A stretch of 64,000 nucleotides of DNA from Rhodospirillaceae bacterium (GCA_009693785.1 SHWP01000006.1:34354-98353), one strand, 5' to 3'. Positions 10,002-21,010 are shown, counted from the stretch's first letter. Numbers and translations: made by a program. Notes: generated by a model from the sequence alone, not told the origin.

Positions 10002-11270
10002 ATGAAACGTTTTATTTTAGCGCTGGCGATGTTGCCGTGTGCTGCATTGGGCCAAACGCCGGCATCTGCACCCATGGCGCCCGAGCAGATCAAGCAAAAG
10101 CTTGAGTGGGTGAAAGAGATCGAAGCGCAGGATTTTGCCTTCTGGCAGCGCTACGCCAACATGCCCGACTCCTCGGCGTTTCGTCAGGCGCAGGAGTGGT
10201 ACAACCCCATGGCGCTGGTGGATGGCGGCTTGCGCGCGTATCTGCCTATCGCGGCCAAAGACGAAAAGCCAACCATTGATCCAGCCGCGCTGGAAGCTGC
10301 GGCGGCTTATGCGATGGAGCGCGAGACCCAGGCTTTCATCGTCTATCACAAGGGCAAAGTCCGCTATCAGCGTTACATGGATGGTTATACCGACACTTCG
10401 GCCATTAGCTCGCACTCATGGGTGAAAACTCTGCACGGCATTTTGATGGGCTTTGCACTGGCTGACGGCAAAATCAAAAGCCTCGATGAACCTTCTGAGA
10501 CCTATATTACTGAATGGAAAAACGATCCGCGTGGGAAAATCACCATCCGTCAACTACTGTGGAATATTTCGGGCCTCGAGGACGCCGACCCGCGCAACCC
10601 CGATCCCACCACCAATCTCGGCATCCAAATCGTCGAAGGCAGCGACGTCAATGGCGCGGTGCTGGCGCATAAACTCAAATCCGAGCCAGGCACGGCGTTT
10701 AACCATAATAATGTGACCACACAAATTCTGGGCATCATCCTGACGCGGGCTACGGGTGTGCGGATCGATAAATATTTATCCGAGAAACTTTGGCGGCCGA
10801 TGGGCGCGCAACGCGGCGCGATGCGGTTGGATAAAAGCTACGGCGGCAATGTGATCTCGTACTGCTGTTTCCTGGCTGCGCCATCGGACTGGATACGCAC
10901 GGCACATCTGTTGAAGAACGACGGCAAGCTGCCCGATGGCACACAGCTTTTACCGATAGGCTGGGTGGCTGAAATGAAAAAGGGCTCAGGGCCCAACCCC
11001 AACTATGGCCTGCACATTTGGGTCGATGCCAAGTTCGAAAAACTGCGGCCCTATAACCCGGCGTTTCCCGTGCAAGCTCACAATACTCACTCCGAACCAT
11101 TCGCAGTTGATGATCTGTTTTATTTCGATGGCGGCGGCAAGGTGCGTATCTGGATCAGCCCGAAGCTTGATCTCATCGTATTGCGCATGGGTTTTCCACC
11201 ACCCAAGGGCAAGGACTTCGACGAGGCCTTCATGCCCAACACCATCATTCGCGGCATCAAGAAGGGCTAA
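10002..11270 (+). CDS. Serine hydrolase, class C beta-lactamase-related
   Basis: ATG at 10002 gives signal peptide MKRFILALAMLPCAALG; SWVK (SxxK) and FNHNNVTTQILG motif regions. The upstream extension to 9732 overlaps the preceding gene and is spurious. Confidence 0.85.
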   Translation: MKRFILALAMLPCAALGQTPASAPMAPEQIKQKLEWVKEIEAQDFAFWQRYANMPDSSAFRQAQEWYNPMALVDGGLRAYLPIAAKDEKPTIDPAALEAAAAYAMERETQAFIVYHKGKVRYQRYMDGYTDTSAISSHSWVKTLHGILMGFALADGKIKSLDEPSETYITEWKNDPRGKITIRQLLWNISGLEDADPRNPDPTTNLGIQIVEGSDVNGAVLAHKLKSEPGTAFNHNNVTTQILGIILTRATGVRIDKYLSEKLWRPMGAQRGAMRLDKSYGGNVISYCCFLAAPSDWIRTAHLLKNDGKLPDGTQLLPIGWVAEMKKGSGPNPNYGLHIWVDAKFEKLRPYNPAFPVQAHNTHSEPFAVDDLFYFDGGGKVRIWISPKLDLIVLRMGFPPPKGKDFDEAFMPNTIIRGIKKG

Positions 11271-11294
11271 GGCCGCGCTAGAAAAAGGAGACCG

Positions 11295-11828
11295 TTGATG
11301 TCCGACTACGTTGTTCATGGGTGCCAAGAAGCGGTCTTTAGCGTCTCGCAGCTCTCGCGCATGGCGAGCCTGTATGTGGATGCCGGCGGATGGGAGGTCG
11401 TGCGGCGCGGCAATTCCGACGTGCGTCAGGCCGCAGCCTGGGGCTTGCCCGACCGCACGACGATTGAAGAAACGCTGCTACGTGCCAAGGGCACGGCCAC
11501 CGGATTTATCCGGCTGGTGAAGTTTCCCAACACTTTGGCCCAACGCCAAATCCGCTCGGGTGGCCAAGCCTGGGACACGGGTGGAATTTTTGATGTGGAT
11601 GTGCGGGTGCGCGATGCCCAGGCTGCCATGGTGGCATTGCAGGCGCGAGGGCAAAACGCGCTGCACGACCCGGTGGTGTGGGGCTTTGGGCCCATGTCGG
11701 TGCGTCAAGTGTTGATGATGCTCGATGATGGTATTTGCCTTGCCATGATCGAGCGTGTCAGTCCGCCGTTACCCCCAGCCCAAGTTCCATCACCCAATAC
11801 CTTCGGCCAAATTTCAATTCAAGCCTGA
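11295..11828 (+). CDS. VOC-family protein, N-terminal half of a probable frameshifted two-domain protein
   Basis: DYVVHGCQEAVFSVSQLSRMASLYVDAGGWEVVRRG ... CLAMIERVSPPLPP is a VOC-like module; ends just as the next VOC domain begins in another frame. Confidence 0.6.
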   Translation: MMSDYVVHGCQEAVFSVSQLSRMASLYVDAGGWEVVRRGNSDVRQAAAWGLPDRTTIEETLLRAKGTATGFIRLVKFPNTLAQRQIRSGGQAWDTGGIFDVDVRVRDAQAAMVALQARGQNALHDPVVWGFGPMSVRQVLMMLDDGICLAMIERVSPPLPPAQVPSPNTFGQISIQA

Positions 11829-12271
11829 TTGTCGATGATATTGAGGCCACGACCCAATTCCTCCGCGATGGGTTGGGGTTCAATGTGATTGTGGACATGA
11901 TCTGGAAGGGCGAGGCCGACAACGGGAATAATATTTTTGGCCTTCCCGCCAACATCGCACGCGGCACCGAGGCCAAGGTGCGCATTCTGCATCCGCAGAA
12001 AGACTTTAACGGCACGATTGAGCTGATTTCATTTCCAGGGCTTGAGGGGCAGTCGTTCGCCGGCCATGCCAAGCCGCCGAACCTAGGCGTGTTGATGATG
12101 CGCTTTCCGGTGGAAAACGTTGCGGCCTATGCCGAAGCGGTGAAGTCGCGGGGTATCGCGCTCAACATGCCGCCTATGCCCGTGACCATCGCGCCCTATG
12201 GGCAAACCAGTACCTTCTCGGTGCGCACGCCCACGGGGGCGTGGCTGGAATTTTATGAACGCGGAAAATAA
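11735..12271 (+). CDS. VOC-family protein, C-terminal half of a probable frameshifted two-domain protein
   Basis: RPNFNSSLIVDDIEATTQFLRDGLGFNVIVDMIWKG ... TSTFSVRTPTGAWLEFYERGK is a complete VOC domain; overlaps the previous ORF by 94 nt in a different frame. Confidence 0.65.
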   Translation: MPCHDRACQSAVTPSPSSITQYLRPNFNSSLIVDDIEATTQFLRDGLGFNVIVDMIWKGEADNGNNIFGLPANIARGTEAKVRILHPQKDFNGTIELISFPGLEGQSFAGHAKPPNLGVLMMRFPVENVAAYAEAVKSRGIALNMPPMPVTIAPYGQTSTFSVRTPTGAWLEFYERGK

Positions 12272-12283
12272 GGAGACTCGACC

Positions 12284-13138
12284 ATGACCACTGCCATGAC
12301 ACGCAGACAAACGGTACTAGCGGCGGGCGCGCTTGCGGCTGCAAGTGCCGTGCCTGTCCAGGCCAAATCTCTCAACCTCGATCTGACGAAGACCGTCGAT
12401 GCCTACCGCGCCTACATGAAAATGCGTGGCGCGGGCGAGGGCAAGCTCGCCTTGTGGTGGTACACGGGTACGGTGTGGTTGAAAGTCGAGGAACAACTTC
12501 CGCAACAAGTCATGACCATCGATGGCTTTAGTTTTCAACGCTTGTCGATGAAACCGGATGGCTCGCTGGTGCAACTCATGGCGGAAGCAGGATATTTTAA
12601 AGACGCGCAAGGAAACGCCATTCTCGATAGCTGGGTCAACCCATTCAACGGCGAGACATGCAAACCCCAGCATTACAAATCAAAACAAACCATCATTGCT
12701 AAGCCCGATACCTCGCTGACGGGCGAAGAAGGCGCGCGCATGGATGGCAATAACATGAAAGGCCGCATTGGTCCGGCATCCGTGAACGGCGATCAGGTTT
12801 GGATCCCGGAAAATTTTGGCGCGCGCTTTACACTGCCAAAACGAGAGAACGTCGACCCCAAGGAAGACATGGGCAACGTCTTGGCGAACGCGTCCTTGGC
12901 GGTGTTCTCAGCCAAGGTGTCGGATGTCCAAAACGCCGACATCGAATCTGCGCCCAGCACGATGCACTTTCAAAATCTTGGCGGTTGGCGGCCGTGGATG
13001 CGGTTTGGGAAAACGCCGGGTGCACAAACTTGGCAACTGTTTGGACACAAAGTAGCCAACGTCGATGCTATTCCGGCAGCGTTACGCACGCGCCTTGAGA
13101 ACGACTATCCAGGCTGGCTGAAAGATCCGGGGATCTGA
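12284..13138 (+). CDS. DUF1838-like exported protein
   Basis: Tat-like signal MTRRQTVLAAGALAAASAVPVQA; GKLALWWYTGTVWLKVE and VNPFNGETCKPQHYKSK resemble DUF1838 proteins; more distant from the tandem pair at 58-60 kb. Confidence 0.65.
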   Translation: MTTAMTRRQTVLAAGALAAASAVPVQAKSLNLDLTKTVDAYRAYMKMRGAGEGKLALWWYTGTVWLKVEEQLPQQVMTIDGFSFQRLSMKPDGSLVQLMAEAGYFKDAQGNAILDSWVNPFNGETCKPQHYKSKQTIIAKPDTSLTGEEGARMDGNNMKGRIGPASVNGDQVWIPENFGARFTLPKRENVDPKEDMGNVLANASLAVFSAKVSDVQNADIESAPSTMHFQNLGGWRPWMRFGKTPGAQTWQLFGHKVANVDAIPAALRTRLENDYPGWLKDPGI

Positions 13139-14115
13139 TTAATCCTGCCAGTGATGACAGGCGATCTGGTGGCCGCCGCTCAGCACTTCGACGGCCGGAA
13201 CCTCTTTGATGCATTTGGGCGAGGCTTTTGGGCAGCGCGTGCGGAACACACAGCCTGAGGGCGGGTGCAAGGGCGAGGGCAAGTCGCCCGAGAGTATTAA
13301 CGGCTCTTTGGCCCGCTCCAAGGCCGGATCGGGGATCGGTACGGCCGACAACAATGCTTGTGTGTAGGGATGCAGCGGCTTGGCGAATAGCGCATCACGG
13401 TCGGCAAGCTCCATCATGCGGCCCAAGTACAGCACCATCACCCGATGGCACAGGTGACGCACAACGCTGAGATCGTGACTGATGAAGATCAGCGATAAGC
13501 CATGCTCGCGTTGCAGTTTGCGCAGCAAGTTGATGACTTGGGCTTGAATCGAAACATCCAAGGCGCTTACGGGTTCATCACACACAATCAATTTCGGCTT
13601 CAATACCATAGCGCGTGCGATGGCGATGCGCTGGCACTGCCCGCCCGAGAATTCATGTGGATAGCGGTTGCGCATCTCGGGTAACAAACCAACATCGCTC
13701 ATGATCTCATCGATGCGTTGGTCGGCTTCGCCGCGGCTGATGCTGGGGTCGGCGGCATATAACGGCTCGCGGATGATCTCGGCCACGCTCAGGCGCGGGT
13801 TCAAGCTCGACAACGGGTCTTGAAACACCAACTGTAAATCGCTCCGCTTCTGGCGCATGGCTTCGGGAGCTAAATCACACAGGTTTTCACCCAGCCACAG
13901 CACACGGCCATCGGTGGGCTTAATCAATTGCAGAATGGCACGGCCCAAGGTGGACTTACCGCAGCCGGACTCGCCCACCACGCCCAAGCACTCACCCGCG
14001 CCCACGTCAAAGCTGACACCATCGACGGCCTTAAGCGGTACTACGGTCGAATTTAAAAACCCGCCGGTCTTGATGGGAAAATGAACCTTGAGGTTCTCAA
14101 CTTTCAACACGGCGC

Positions 14116-14119
<4 letters not shown>
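13139..14119 (-). CDS. Oligopeptide/dipeptide ABC transporter ATP-binding protein (DppF/OppF-like)
   Basis: GVVGESGCGKSTLGRAIL Walker A, FSGGQCQRIAIARAMVLKPKLIVCDEPVSALDVS signature/Walker B, C-terminal CVFRTRCPKASPKC. Start trimmed to 14119, overlapping the preceding gene. Confidence 0.92.
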
Positions 14120-15084
<965 letters not shown>

Positions 15085-15087
15085 TGT

Positions 15088-15999
15088 TCAGCGGTCCTTA
15101 GGGTCCAGCGCATCGCGAAGCCCATCGCCGATGAAATTGAAACAGAACATGGTGATGGCCAGGAACGTGGCCGGGATAAGCAACAACCAAGGAGCGGTTT
15201 CCAGTGAGTTCGCCCCACGTGAGATCAGCACGCCCCAACTGGTCAGCGGCTCTTGCACACCCAAGCCCAGAAAGCTGAGGTAGCTTTCCACCAAAATGTT
15301 GGTGGGTACCAGCAGTGTCACATAGACAATCACCGGGCCGATGACATTGGGAATCACGTGGCGGCGGATAATGGTACCGGTGCGCACGCCTGAGGCCAGC
15401 GCCGCCTCGATGTAGTCCTTGCGTTTGACCGATAGAGTTTGCCCACGCACGATGCGCGCCATGGTCAGCCATTCCACACAGCCGATGGCCAGAAACACAA
15501 GATAGATGTTACGGCCAAACACAGTCACTAGAATGATAATGAAGAACAGCAGTGGCAGGGCGTAGAGCACGTCGACGAAACGCATCATGGCGTTGCCAGT
15601 GCGCCCACCTGCGTAGCCTGCCGTGGCCCCGTAGATCACGCCAATGCTCATGGCCACGATAGTGGTCATCACGCCGATGGTCAGTGACACGCGCGCGCCC
15701 ATCCAGGTTAGTACCCACAAATCTCGGCCGGTATCATCGGTGCCAAACCAATGACTGTTGGTCATGGTAGGCGCGATGCCGATGGCCTCCCACGATAAGT
15801 CTTCCAATGTATAGGGGCTGATGAGCGGGCCGATCATGGACATGAGCGCGATGAGGCAAAGCACAATCACGCCGCCCATGGCGGCGGTGTTGCGCCTGAA
15901 GCGTTCCAGCGCGTCTTGCCACAGTGAACGCCCGCGCATGCGGACCGCGGCATCCATGAGTTTAAGCTGCGCGTCGCTTTGGGATTGGAACAGCGCCAT
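15088..15999 (-). CDS. Peptide-type ABC transporter permease (DppC/OppC-like)
   Basis: GTDDTGRDLWVLTWMGARVSLTIGVMTTIVAMSIGVIYGATAGYAGG is the typical DppC motif. True start at ATG 15999; the longer ORF is out-of-context read-through. Confidence 0.92.
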   Translation of the reverse strand: MALFQSQSDAQLKLMDAAVRMRGRSLWQDALERFRRNTAAMGGVIVLCLIALMSMIGPLISPYTLEDLSWEAIGIAPTMTNSHWFGTDDTGRDLWVLTWMGARVSLTIGVMTTIVAMSIGVIYGATAGYAGGRTGNAMMRFVDVLYALPLLFFIIILVTVFGRNIYLVFLAIGCVEWLTMARIVRGQTLSVKRKDYIEAALASGVRTGTIIRRHVIPNVIGPVIVYVTLLVPTNILVESYLSFLGLGVQEPLTSWGVLISRGANSLETAPWLLLIPATFLAITMFCFNFIGDGLRDALDPKDR

Positions 16000-16958
16000 C
16001 AATCCCCGGCCTTCACTTTGGGGTCGAGCACGCCATAAAGCAGATCGACAATCAAGTTCATCGCAATCACGGCGGTGGCAAAGATGATCACGATGCCCAG
16101 CACCAGCGGGTAATCGCGGTTGATGGCGCCTTGAACGAAAAATCGCCCCATGCCGGGCAGTTGAAAGATGGTTTCCACCACCACCGCGCCGGTCACAATG
16201 CCCGCGATGGCGGGGCCGAGGTAACTCACCACGGGCAGCAAGCCTGCCTGCAGCGCATGACGCCACACCACGCGCCGTTCGGCCAAACCCTTGGCGCGTG
16301 CTGTGCGAATGTAATTTTGCCGCAGAACTTCAATCATTGCTCCGCGTGTCAGCCGCGAGATAATGGCCACTTGCGGAATGGCCAGCGCGATGATCGGCAG
16401 AATGTATGGTGTGAGCGGCGCAATGGCAGGAAATGTCCGCGCGAGGCTGCCGCCTGGCTCAAGCGTGGCGATGGGCAGTAATTTTAAGATCACGCCGAAG
16501 ATCAGGGTCATCAGCGGGGCCAGAACGAAGCTCGGCACCGCGATACCGGTCATGGCCACACCCATCACCACATAATCAGTGGTTTTGTTTTGGTTGAGCG
16601 CGGCGGTAATCCCCAACGAAATACCAATCATCGCCGCGATGAATATGGCCGATAGCCCAATGCGCAAGCTGACCGGCAAACCTGTGGCGATGAGTTGCGT
16701 GACACTGCGGTCTTGGTAGCGGATCGAGGGGCCAAACTCGCCCTGCGCTACCTTGCCCAGGTAAATCAGGTACTGTTGAAAAAGCGGCTTATCGAGGTCG
16801 TAGGCCGCCTTGAGGTTCGCGATAATTTGTGGTTCTAAATTCGCCTCGGCGTCGAAGGGGCCGCCCGGTGCGGTGTGCATCAGGAAGAACGACAGCGAGA
16901 CGATGATGAACAGCGTAGGCGCGGCTATGGCCAGGCGCTTGAGCGCAAAGCTCAGCAT
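15999..16958 (-). CDS. Peptide-type ABC transporter permease (DppB/OppB-like)
   Basis: MLSFALKRLAIAAPTLFIIVSLSFFLMHTAPGGPFDAE and RTARAKGLAERRVVWRHALQAGLLPVVSYLG. True start at 16958. Confidence 0.92.
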   Translation of the reverse strand: MLSFALKRLAIAAPTLFIIVSLSFFLMHTAPGGPFDAEANLEPQIIANLKAAYDLDKPLFQQYLIYLGKVAQGEFGPSIRYQDRSVTQLIATGLPVSLRIGLSAIFIAAMIGISLGITAALNQNKTTDYVVMGVAMTGIAVPSFVLAPLMTLIFGVILKLLPIATLEPGGSLARTFPAIAPLTPYILPIIALAIPQVAIISRLTRGAMIEVLRQNYIRTARAKGLAERRVVWRHALQAGLLPVVSYLGPAIAGIVTGAVVVETIFQLPGMGRFFVQGAINRDYPLVLGIVIIFATAVIAMNLIVDLLYGVLDPKVKAGD

Positions 16959-16974
16959 CAAACACGGCCCATCA

Positions 16975-18114
16975 TTATTCCGCCGCCGCCGAGAGGGCGC
17001 GCGCGGGCCGCAGCAACACCGGGTCGAGCACCCAGTTTTTGGGGTCGGCGCCACGCGCGGGGCTGGGAATGGCGCGGGCCACATCGTCATCGGCGGCCAT
17101 GGCCTTAGTGTCGATCCGCCAGCCGCGCGCCTCGTAGTCTTTGATCATCTTGCGGAAGGCAAAGCCCATGGCGTCGGGGTAGATGGTCAGATCACCACTC
17201 AGCGACTGGGGCACATGCACCGGCTTGATGTGGTTGACCACATCGCCGTCCTCTTGGAACACCGTCAGTACGCGCCTGCGTGAATCGGCGTCGTACTTTT
17301 CCTCGGTGAAAAAGTTACGTCCCTGAATCCACCAGCTCAGTGTTTGCTTGTCGTTGATGGGTGTGTAGGCCGAGACGATGATTTGGCTCATGGGCGGGCG
17401 CAAATGCATTTGAATACGCACCGAGGGGCCCGAGGCATGGAATTGCAATTCGGTCTTCACGTCGGGCCGGTCCTTGGTGATCTTCTCAGCCCACACGCCG
17501 CGTTTCTCGACGGGCTTTTGCGTGCGCGTCATGTACGAGCCGAACGGGCGGTCTTGAACATCAATCGGATCGACGCGGGGATGGTCGGGGTTGCCGAAGT
17601 CCCGGTGGACAAAAAACGGATGGGCCGTGTCCAGTCCATTCTCCACCACGCGCGTCCAAGCGGCATCAAACACATAGGTGCCGCGCACAAAGCGCCAATC
17701 GGTCGATCCATTTTCAAACGCGGCATACTCGGGGAAAAAATCGGGCAAGGGCGGGCGGTCTTTTTCTTGCAGGTCGCCCAGAAACACCCATACCCAGCCC
17801 CATTTTTCTTGCACGGGGTAAGAGTCCACCCGCGCGCGTTTGGGAATCGAGGCCTCGGAGCCGAGCGACGGAATCTCGACGCATGCGCCAGCGTTATTGA
17901 AACGCCAGCCATGATAGGGGCATTGCACGGTTCCTTCCACGACCTTGCCGCGGCACAACGACCCACCGCGATGAATGCAGGTGTCCGACAGGCAATGGGC
18001 CGTGCCCGCCTTGTCACGGAACACAACGAAGTCTTGACCCAGCATGGTCACGCCCACGGGCGCATCCGCAACGCTGGCCGATTCAGTTGCGACATACCAA
18101 GTGTTGATCAGCAT
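16975..18114 (-). CDS. Rieske non-heme iron oxygenase, alpha-subunit type
   Basis: Rieske motif CIHRGGSLCRGKVVEGTVQCPYHGWRF and catalytic iron motif ENGLDTAHPFFVH. Confidence 0.9.
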   Translation of the reverse strand: MLINTWYVATESASVADAPVGVTMLGQDFVVFRDKAGTAHCLSDTCIHRGGSLCRGKVVEGTVQCPYHGWRFNNAGACVEIPSLGSEASIPKRARVDSYPVQEKWGWVWVFLGDLQEKDRPPLPDFFPEYAAFENGSTDWRFVRGTYVFDAAWTRVVENGLDTAHPFFVHRDFGNPDHPRVDPIDVQDRPFGSYMTRTQKPVEKRGVWAEKITKDRPDVKTELQFHASGPSVRIQMHLRPPMSQIIVSAYTPINDKQTLSWWIQGRNFFTEEKYDADSRRRVLTVFQEDGDVVNHIKPVHVPQSLSGDLTIYPDAMGFAFRKMIKDYEARGWRIDTKAMAADDDVARAIPSPARGADPKNWVLDPVLLRPARALSAAAE

Positions 18115-18193
18115 AGTGAACCCCGTTCATAGGTTCGCGAACGCGCGCCGGAAGGTTATGCCCGGCAGGGTTCCAATTCAATGCTGACAATGG

Positions 18194-19786
18194 TTATTGC
18201 GGTCTTTCGATGGTCAAATACCGTGAGAGATTTTGATTGCGCGGGTTATCGACCCAGCCCTTGACGTACTGGTGCACCAGCCTGCGCCCGGCATAATGAT
18301 AGACCGGCATGATGGTGTAATTTTCCATCAGCACTTCTTCGGCCTGGCGCATGAACGCCGCGCGCTGGGCCAGATCGCCAGTGGAATTAGCCGCACTCAT
18401 AAAACGGTCATAGTCGGTGTTAGAAAACCCCGTGTAATTGCTGGCATCCTTGCTGCGGTAGAGGTTGAGGTAGGCCGAGGCATCGGCGAAGGGCGAGAAA
18501 TAAGCAAATCGCATGAACTCATAATCGCCGGTGCGCGCCCGGCGTTGGATGTCGCGGAACTCGCTGTTGGCCAATTCGACCGCCACACCCAAGGGCCGCC
18601 ACATCGCGGCAATAAATATTGCCATCTTGCGGTTTTCTTCCAAGGTGTCGTAGCGCAACGTGAATTTGAGCGGATTATCTGGACCAAAGCCTGCTTCCGC
18701 CAAAAGTCGTTTGGCTTCGGCCATGCGCTCGGTCATAGGCAGGCTTGCAATCTTGGCTTTGTAAACGCTGTAAGTGGTCACCACCGGCGGCACCAAGCTA
18801 TAGGCTGGCCCCGCGCCGTTCAGCGCCAGTTTGTCCACCATGCCCTCGCGATCCACAGCCATCGACAACGCCTTGCGCGCGCGCAAATCGTTGAAGGGCG
18901 GCTTGGCGTTATTGAACAGAAAATAATAAACCCCAAGGTTGGGCGCGATATGTAACTCCTTGGGCATGTTGGTTTTCAGCCATTCCAGTTGTTCGGCGGG
19001 AAAATTGAGCGCTACATCCAGTTCGCCGGCGCGAAAGCGGTTCAGCGCCGTGCCCAAATTTTCGGTGGGGAAAAAATTGACCTCGTCGATTTGCACGTTG
19101 GCTGCGTCATAGAACAACGGGTTTTTCTCCAGCGTCACGCGGGTTTGAGGTACGCGCTCCTTCAACACATAGGCGCCGTTCGAGACCATATTGCCGGGCG
19201 CGGTCCATTCCTGACCGAACTTCTCAACGACATGACGTGGCACCGGATACCCCGTGAGTGAGGTCAGCGTTTCCAAAATCACCGGATTGGGCACGGTCAT
19301 GGTCATTTCGAAGGTGCGGGCATCGATGGCGCGCACGCCCAAACTTTCCAATGGCATTTGCCCGCGATTGATCGCCTCGGCGTTTTTAATCGCCCACATC
19401 CATTGGGCATAACGGCTCGCCGTTGTGGGGTCCTGCACGCGGCGGAAGGAGTAGACGTAGTCATCCGCTGTCAGTGGCGTGCCGTCGGACCATTTCAAGC
19501 CCGGCCGCAGTTTGAAAGTGTACACCAAGCCGTCGGGGCTGACTGTGTAACTTTCCGCAGCACCCAATACGACATCGCCCTTCGCGTCAGAGCTCATTAG
19601 ACCCAGCATCAGGTCGGCCAACACAATCGAGGCGGTGTTGCCGCTGGATTTATGCGGATCGAGCGTATCGGGTTCGGCCGAGCTGCCGCGGTTGAACACC
19701 ACCTTGGCATTGGCGCTCGCAACAGCTCCGATAATCCAAATGGCCGTAATGAGAATGCGAAGAAACACGGGCGTTGCTCTTACCAA
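18194..19786 (-). CDS. Peptide-type ABC transporter substrate-binding protein (SBP family 5)
   Basis: Signal peptide then RGSSAEPDTLDPHKSSGNTASIVLADLMLGLMSSDAKG ... YTFKLRPGLKWSDGTPLTADDYVYSFRR. Confidence 0.92.
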   Translation of the reverse strand: MVRATPVFLRILITAIWIIGAVASANAKVVFNRGSSAEPDTLDPHKSSGNTASIVLADLMLGLMSSDAKGDVVLGAAESYTVSPDGLVYTFKLRPGLKWSDGTPLTADDYVYSFRRVQDPTTASRYAQWMWAIKNAEAINRGQMPLESLGVRAIDARTFEMTMTVPNPVILETLTSLTGYPVPRHVVEKFGQEWTAPGNMVSNGAYVLKERVPQTRVTLEKNPLFYDAANVQIDEVNFFPTENLGTALNRFRAGELDVALNFPAEQLEWLKTNMPKELHIAPNLGVYYFLFNNAKPPFNDLRARKALSMAVDREGMVDKLALNGAGPAYSLVPPVVTTYSVYKAKIASLPMTERMAEAKRLLAEAGFGPDNPLKFTLRYDTLEENRKMAIFIAAMWRPLGVAVELANSEFRDIQRRARTGDYEFMRFAYFSPFADASAYLNLYRSKDASNYTGFSNTDYDRFMSAANSTGDLAQRAAFMRQAEEVLMENYTIMPVYHYAGRRLVHQYVKGWVDNPRNQNLSRYLTIERPQ

Positions 19787-20844
19787 TAGTGCGTCCAGCG
19801 CGCGTTTTCTTTGAACACGCGGAAGGCATCGGCGCCATCTTTGGGGATATACTTTTCGTACATGCCCCGGTCATAGCGCTCGCGGTATTGATCGAACACG
19901 GGCTTGTACAATGACATATGCACGTCAGGGATGCGGTGCTTAGCGCGGAACTCTTTCATGTTGATCGCCACCATGCGCTTGGTCTCGAAGGCACCCGCTT
20001 TGGCCAACTCGATTCCACGCGGGCCATAAATTGCCGAGCGTCCCGGGCCGCCGTAGTTGGTGTCCTCTAAAAATCCCGTACCCCGTCGGCCCACGTTGAT
20101 CGAATTATTGCAGATCAATGTATAGAGGCTGTTGTGGTAGCTGGTGAGTTTCATATCATCAGATTCGAAACCGCCAGTGGCCACGCGGGCGATGATCTCG
20201 GCCCCTTTCATCGCCATGCATCGGAACAGCTCCGGTTCGAACTGCACCGCCGACACGGCGATGTTGCCGATGTCGGTGCGCTCAATCGGTATCACGGCAT
20301 CGACGCCGTACATCTCCACGAACCGGTCGTACACGTCATAAATGCTGCTGGTGTATTGCTCGGAACCGGGAAACATGCCGCGCACGTTACGTTGCTTCCA
20401 ATGCGTGGCACGCACTTTGCCGTCAGGGCCCAGCAGCACCATCAGATGCAAGATGTGCCCGGGCCAATTGACCGGGTCCTTGGCGTAGGTACCAAACACG
20501 ATGTAGCAGTTGTATTGCTTGGCGCGTTGGGCCACGCGTTCGATCTCGGGGCCGTTCACCTCCAGCGCCAGATTGTAATGCTGCTCGCGCGTCCAGCGGC
20601 GAAAGCCGGTGATGGGAAATTCATGAAAGCACAGTAAATCCGCCCGCCCGCCATAGCCTTGGGCCGCGTCGATACACTCAATAAAATAATCGAGGTTGCT
20701 TTGAATGTCGGGTGCGGGGTTATCGCCACTGACGCCATGCACACGGGTTTGCACCACGGCAACGTTGATATTATCCGAGCGCAAGGGTGAGGTGGGGTAG
20801 GTTCCGTCGTGGCGCACCATCGTGGGCGCTTCGGTGCTGGGCAT
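19780..20844 (-). CDS. Carbon-nitrogen hydrolase (nitrilase superfamily) protein, aliphatic amidase-like
   Basis: ADLLCFHEFPITGF (Glu), GPDGKVRATHWKQRN (Lys), PELFRCMAMKGAEII homologous to the region after the catalytic Cys, which itself appears to be Ser (see findings). Confidence 0.8.
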   Translation of the reverse strand: MPSTEAPTMVRHDGTYPTSPLRSDNINVAVVQTRVHGVSGDNPAPDIQSNLDYFIECIDAAQGYGGRADLLCFHEFPITGFRRWTREQHYNLALEVNGPEIERVAQRAKQYNCYIVFGTYAKDPVNWPGHILHLMVLLGPDGKVRATHWKQRNVRGMFPGSEQYTSSIYDVYDRFVEMYGVDAVIPIERTDIGNIAVSAVQFEPELFRCMAMKGAEIIARVATGGFESDDMKLTSYHNSLYTLICNNSINVGRRGTGFLEDTNYGGPGRSAIYGPRGIELAKAGAFETKRMVAINMKEFRAKHRIPDVHMSLYKPVFDQYRERYDRGMYEKYIPKDGADAFRVFKENARWTHYW

Positions 20845-21010
20845 GGGCGTGTCCTGAAAAGGATTTTTGACACCGCCAAGGTGGGGCGGGTTCTATAGCC
20901 GGTCAAGATAAAAGGTCATATAACTAGGGCGGTCATTGTTCGCTTATGTTGAGAACCGAATTTCACATGAGAACGAACCGATTCAATGACGAGTTGAGAG
21001 GGCGCACAAA

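Noticed and set aside
18133-18142. Palindrome GTTCGCGAAC upstream of the Rieske gene
   Set aside because: Ten-base palindromes are expected dozens of times in a 64 kb window, so no regulatory claim is justified.
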